This document shows, piece after piece, positions 61,101-64,000 of a stretch of DNA of 64,000 nucleotides. Made by a program: the position numbers and the translations under genes. The notes beneath the pieces are model-generated. The model was not told the DNA's origin. It ran no database searches and worked only from the letters and a program-made list of their open reading frames with translations. Positions within the stretch are counted from its first letter, which is position 1, and each line of letters begins with the position of its first letter. The DNA comes from UBA1724 sp051884615 (GTDB lineage Bacteria; Verrucomicrobiota; Lentisphaeria; Oligosphaerales; Oligosphaeraceae). The stretch is from contig JBJEVT010000016.1 of NCBI GenBank assembly GCA_051884615.1, positions 130,671 through 194,670 of the forward strand, written 5' to 3'.

Positions 61101-64000
61101 TTGCCATAGGCAACAAGGTCGCCCTCGTTCGCCCAGACCGAAATGCCGGAGCCCTCGACATCGCCATTGAGGGTGGCGTTGTCCTTGGCGTTCACAGACA
61201 AGAAGTTCTTGTCGGCAACCAGAGCGCTGAGCGTCGCATCCCGGCCGGCTTTGATGGAGAGGGTGCCCTCCTCCGCATGGACGAGAGCCTTGGTGGTGAC
61301 GTCACGTCCACCCTCCATTCTCACGCTTCTCTTGGCCGTGACCGTGGCCGCGGTGACCATGTCCTGCCCCGCGGTCAGAACGACATCCTCTTCGGTGGCC
61401 GTCAAAGTGCCAGCCGCGGACAGATCGCCCTCCTCGGCGGTGACATTGACAACCTTGGCCAGGACTTCGCCCTTGAGGCTGACGTTGTTCTTGGCGGCGA
61501 CCAGCACCTGGCCCTCCTCGGCAGTGAGGTCGGCCAGAGTGGCGTCACGTCTGGCAACCACCTTCACATCGCCCTGCTCGGCGACAACGGCCTTCACAGT
61601 CTCCGCGTCGTGTCCGGCGGTCAGGGTCACGTCGCCCTCGGTGGCGGTGATGGCCTCGTTGGCCAGCAGGTTGTCCTCGATGGCGGTGATGGCGACCTCC
61701 TTGGCCAGGACTTCGCCCTCGAGAGTGGCGTTGTGCTTGGCAATGACGGTCACGGCGCCCTGCTCGGCGGTGAGGTCATCCATGTTGGCGTCGCGTCCGG
61801 CCTCCACGGTGATGTCGCCCTCCAGCGCCTCGATGGCGGCGGTGGCGTCCACATCATGTTCGGCGTCCAGGGAGACATTGCCCTGGGCGGTGACGGCCTT
61901 TCTCACCAGGATGTCTTCGCCGGCGGCCAGGGTCACATCATCCTCGGTGGCGGTGACGGGGGCGTCCACGAACAGCTTGCCCTCCTCCGCAATGGCGGTG
62001 ACGGTGGTGGCATAGACATCGCCGTTGAGGTCGATGTTGTTCTTGGCGTTGATGGTGACATCGCCCATCGCGGCGGTGAGATCCGCCAGAATGGCGTCAC
62101 GTCCGGCCTCCACCTTCACATTGCCCTGTTCGGAGGCGACGGAATCCGTGGTCTCCACATCCAGACCGGCCTTCAGAGTCACATCTCCCTCGGTGGCGGT
62201 GATGGGGGCCGTGGCCAGCAGCTTGTCCTCTTCGGCGTCGATGGCGACCTCCTTGGCCAGGATTTCGCCATTGAGGGTGGCGTTGGTCTTGGCGTTGACG
62301 GTCACGGCGCCCTGTTCGGCGGTGAGGGTGGCCAGCGTGGCGTCCCGTCCGGCGTTCACAGTCACGTCGCCCTGTTCGGCGGTGACATCGGCCGTGGTCT
62401 CCACGTCCAGACCAGCCGTCAGAGTCACATCACCCTCGGTGGCGGTGATGGGAGAGATGGCCAGCAGCTTGTTCTCCTCGGCGGTGGCCAGCACGTTCTT
62501 GGCCAGGATTTCGCCGTTGAGGGTGGCGTTGGTCTTGGCGGCGATGGTCACATCGCCCTGCTCGGCGGTGAGGGTGGCCAGCGTGGCGTCCCGTCCGGCC
62601 TCCACGGTGATGTCGCCCTCCACCGCCTTGATGGCGGCGGTGGCGTCCACATCGGTCTCGGCGGACAGCGTGACGTTGACCTGTCCGGTGACCACATCCT
62701 TCACCAGGAGGTTCCGACCGGCGGAGAGGGTCACGTCATCCACAGTGGCGGTGACGGGGGCGCCGACGGTCAGGTCGCTTTCCTCCGCGGTGGCGGTGAC
62801 GGTGGTGGCGAGGATTTCGCCGTTGAGAGCGGCCTTGTTCTTGGCGGTGACGGTCACGTCGCCCTGCTCGGCGGTGAGGGTATCCAGCTTGGCGTCCCGT
62901 CCGGCCTCCACGGTGATGTCGCCCTCCACCGCCTTGATGGCGGCGGTGGCGTCCACATCGGTCTCGGCGGACAGCGTGACGTTGACCTGTCCGGTGACCA
63001 CATCCTTCACCAGGAGGTTCCGACCGGCGGAGAGGGTCACGTCATCCACAGTGGCGGTGACGGGGGCGCCGACGGTCAGGTCGCTTTCCTCCGCGGTGGC
63101 GGTGACGGTGGTGGCGAGGATTTCGCCGTTGAGAACGGCCTTGTTCTTGGCGGTGATGGTCACGTCGCCCTGCTCGGCGGTGAGAGCCGCCAGGGAGGCG
63201 TCACGGCCGGCGATCACGATCACGTTGCCCTTCGCGGAGGCGACATCATCGGTGGTCTCCAGATCCAGATCGGAGGTCAGGAGCACGTCGCCCTCGGTGG
63301 CGGTGACAACACCGGTGGTCAGCAGCTTGCCTTCGGAAGCGATGGCCTGGACATTCTTGGCCACGACTTCGCCGCCGAGAGTGGCGTTGTTCTTGGCGTT
63401 GACGATCACGTCGCCCTCTTCCGCGGAGAGATCCGCCAAGGTGGCGTCGCGACCGGCCTGGATCTTCACATCGCCCTGCTCGGCGGTGACAATCGCCGTG
63501 GTCTCCACGTCATGGCCGGCGTTCAGGCTCACGTCACCCTCGGTGGCGGTGATGGGTCCGACGGACAGCAGCTTGCCCTCGGCGGCGGTGGCAAGGACAC
63601 TCTTGGCAAGGACATCGCCGTTGAGGGTGGCGTTGTTCTTGGCGGAGACGGTCACGGCGCCGTTGGCGGCGGTGAGGTCGTCCACGGTGATGTCACGTCC
63701 GGCCTCCACGACGAGGTCGCCGTCCACCGCCTCGATGGCGGCGATGGCGTCCACATCGTTCAGAGCGGACAGCTTCACGTTGGTCTGACCGGTGACCACG
63801 TCCTTCACCAGGAGGTTCAGGCCGGCGGAGAGATCCACGTCATCCACAGTGGAGGTGACGGGAGCGCCGACGGTCAGGGTGCCTTCCTCGGCGGCGACGG
63901 TGACATCGGTGGCCAGCACTTCGCCATTGAGGTCGACGTTGTTCTTGGCGGTCACGTCCACGGCGCCCTGCTCGGCGGAGAGAGCCGCCAGAGCGGCGTC
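58160..64000 (-). CDS. giant acidic repeat surface protein, filamentous-haemagglutinin-like (5' end beyond window)
   Basis: The frame is open from the window edge to the TAA at 58160, at least 1,946 residues; the start and any signal peptide are outside. Almost the whole protein is repeats of 82 or 102 residues built on AGRDATLATLTAEQGDVTV, followed by AK-N-x-A-LNGE, then ITATEGDVTLTAG. This composition (D, E, T, A, V; almost no aromatic residues or cysteine) fits a parallel beta-helix of the filamentous-haemagglutinin/adhesin type. The last ~170 residues are non-repetitive (KINIFAFVEGTTGDGE, LTSNYLYFPHTALDMDGF). No autotransporter barrel or anchor motif is seen at the C-terminus, so export by a two-partner system is possible. 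Confidence 0.85.
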   Translation of the reverse strand, partial: DAALAALSAEQGAVDVTAKNNVDLNGEVLATDVTVAAEEGTLTVGAPVTSTVDDVDLSAGLNLLVKDVVTGQTNVKLSALNDVDAIAAIEAVDGDLVVEAGRDITVDDLTAANGAVTVSAKNNATLNGDVLAKSVLATAAEGKLLSVGPITATEGDVSLNAGHDVETTAIVTAEQGDVKIQAGRDATLADLSAEEGDVIVNAKNNATLGGEVVAKNVQAIASEGKLLTTGVVTATEGDVLLTSDLDLETTDDVASAKGNVIVIAGRDASLAALTAEQGDVTITAKNKAVLNGEILATTVTATAEESDLTVGAPVTATVDDVTLSAGRNLLVKDVVTGQVNVTLSAETDVDATAAIKAVEGDITVEAGRDAKLDTLTAEQGDVTVTAKNKAALNGEILATTVTATAEESDLTVGAPVTATVDDVTLSAGRNLLVKDVVTGQVNVTLSAETDVDATAAIKAVEGDITVEAGRDATLATLTAEQGDVTIAAKTNATLNGEILAKNVLATAEENKLLAISPITATEGDVTLTAGLDVETTADVTAEQGDVTVNAGRDATLATLTAEQGAVTVNAKTNATLNGEILAKEVAIDAEEDKLLATAPITATEGDVTLKAGLDVETTDSVASEQGNVKVEAGRDAILADLTAAMGDVTINAKNNIDLNGDVYATTVTAIAEEGKLFVDAPVTATEDDVTLAAGEDILVRKAVTAQGNVSLDAEHDVDATAAIEALEGDITVEAGRDANMDDLTAEQGAVTVIAKHNATLEGEVLAKEVAITAIEDNLLANEAITATEGDVTLTAGHDAETVKAVVAEQGDVKVVARRDATLADLTAEEGQVLVAAKNNVSLKGEVLAKVVNVTAEEGDLSAAGTLTATEEDVVLTAGQDMVTAATVTAKRSVRMEGGRDVTTKALVHAEEGTLSIKAGRDATLSALVADKNFLSVNAKDNATLNGDVEGSGISVWANEGDLVAYGKLTSSSLIVLGSGRDLKTKAEVVAQHTVYIDAGRDAVLSAPVTSIASSINVDAERDATMDKLTAEQGDVLVIAKDNLAFTDEVLAKNVKGIAEEGDLTVDASITATVGDVTLTAGEEMELDGDITAQKNVTAVAREDLTTTGDLTALEGNLVVKSGTDATLKGDLTAEQGTVEAEAKNDLTVRGNTLASAVSFTAADGDLYLEGGIHATTGAIQALAGSDIRVAAVQMVADADKVDLFAHEDILFLGGNDVQGVGVKMEANTGDITVSGSLSVTSGADTELIAGDDLTLKLGNITSAESTKLSAQGVLTMMESYTESGDNLTITGQEAVELADVVNNAGGDIQISSSMGSVQLTDAELEADGANGIYVSTADGLKAVNVDMTATEADVDLSAGEGLELDGEITAQENVIITAGDEADLSADVLAKNGSLLVFAGEDLYSSGTLEATEGSVLLMAGDEMGLSNTVTAGLDVIALAEEGDLSTTEGADLTAKNGDVLLASEKGSVSLWGDATAENGNIDVYAYDDLLVADSSTLAAQNVSLSTTDGSVINEGSILANGLENSAILIESAEDVENDGTIQAGLRVDIVAAGDVANDGAIQAGTTDTEPFTPESVISFEVGGDIESTGSLAAETILGLAQGDVTISGDVDADTLNLHTTEVDGDIDVSITSSLKNLVLVTDGDQSDISFKGRDVDDLVAETNGQDADIALMGRDMFVRRAVAQDGSVYLEGRDLVVKELAALENGEVDGADGAAHDATIMARGDVHLLKKVTADANVKINAQGSITDEIITVITSGEDTTLESGAFIGTPEEANAVRVDVGGKLTVNAKPGTPKINIFAFVEGTTGDGEIHTDSASMPGLVIFNAVPWMGTWKQMGRLDRSYAEMFTSTADLLTVFSLSNPLTSNYLYFPHTALDMDGFTNAPARGIETIRMGGDKGGTIQGLPEGLTPNTIPSASDYEETFYWPLLDEEESQESAAEETVSNK
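62585..63196 (-). repeat. two near-identical 306-bp tandem units in the repeat protein gene
   Basis: Units 62585-62890 and 62891-63196 differ at only two positions over about 285 bp before diverging at the end. They encode the 102-residue variant of the repeat and are likely recombination-prone or a recent duplication. Confidence 0.88.

Overview
The window is GC-rich, gene-dense bacterial chromosome with no tRNA, rRNA, CRISPR array or complete mobile element that I could see. The gene set suggests the PVC group, most likely a Lentisphaerae (Victivallales-like) gut or anaerobic organism. The evidence is a type II pseudopilin with the short 'DGHV' C-terminal motif, an ECF sigma factor next to a Ser/Thr kinase with a sulfatase-modifying-factor-like C-terminus, a GGGtGRT/NifU-like pair, a complete MoxR/Bat operon and several glycosidases. 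The phylum assignment is inference. Positions 35384-35483 are exactly 100 Ns, so this is a draft scaffold.

Layout. 1-6021 (minus): GGGtGRT protein (cut by the window edge), NifU-like Fe-S scaffold, topA, dprA. 6414-11619 (plus): NCS2 purine/uracil permease, purine-type phosphoribosyltransferase, an ECF sigma gene broken by a 10-bp tandem duplication, and a membrane Ser/Thr kinase. 11676-13119 (minus): rnd and an ABM-fold monooxygenase. 13376-18161: GH2 beta-mannosidase-like enzyme, an HTH protein on the minus strand, and a beta-CASP metallo-beta-lactamase protein. 18226-21161: an unrecognised 749-aa membrane protein coupled to a LolA-like exported protein. 21263-22033 holds decayed AbiE-type genes next to a 55-bp direct repeat. 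22281-30006 (plus): fmt, an RNase E/G with a large insertion in its S1 domain, an ABC ATPase, uvrC and cimA.

30179-38815 is a seven-gene MoxR-DUF58-DUF4381-BatA-BatB/C-BatD-BatE operon. A long Gln-rich repeat in BatB/C carries the assembly gap. A GT4 glycosyltransferase follows. 40140-44472 is pstS-pstC-pstA-pstB-phoU, preceded by a probable Pho box. 48713-44513 (minus) runs pseudopilin, FecCD permease, FecE-type ATPase, lipoprotein binding protein and a uridine-kinase-like P-loop protein. Then come a DUF3842 protein, a small exported protein, and a six-hairpin glycosidase-like protein ending at a clear bidirectional terminator. On the minus strand leuS, uxaC and a prepilin peptidase form a tight string. 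The window ends inside a very large acidic repeat protein (58160 to beyond 64000) resembling a filamentous-haemagglutinin-type surface protein.

Two genome-style signals recur. Many start codons lack a Shine-Dalgarno sequence and follow a C/T-rich tract. Intergenic regions repeatedly carry an isolated TATANT or TATCTT -10 box in otherwise GC-rich DNA. A 27-bp dyad element occurs twice (11616-11642 and 50503-50529) in opposite orientations.
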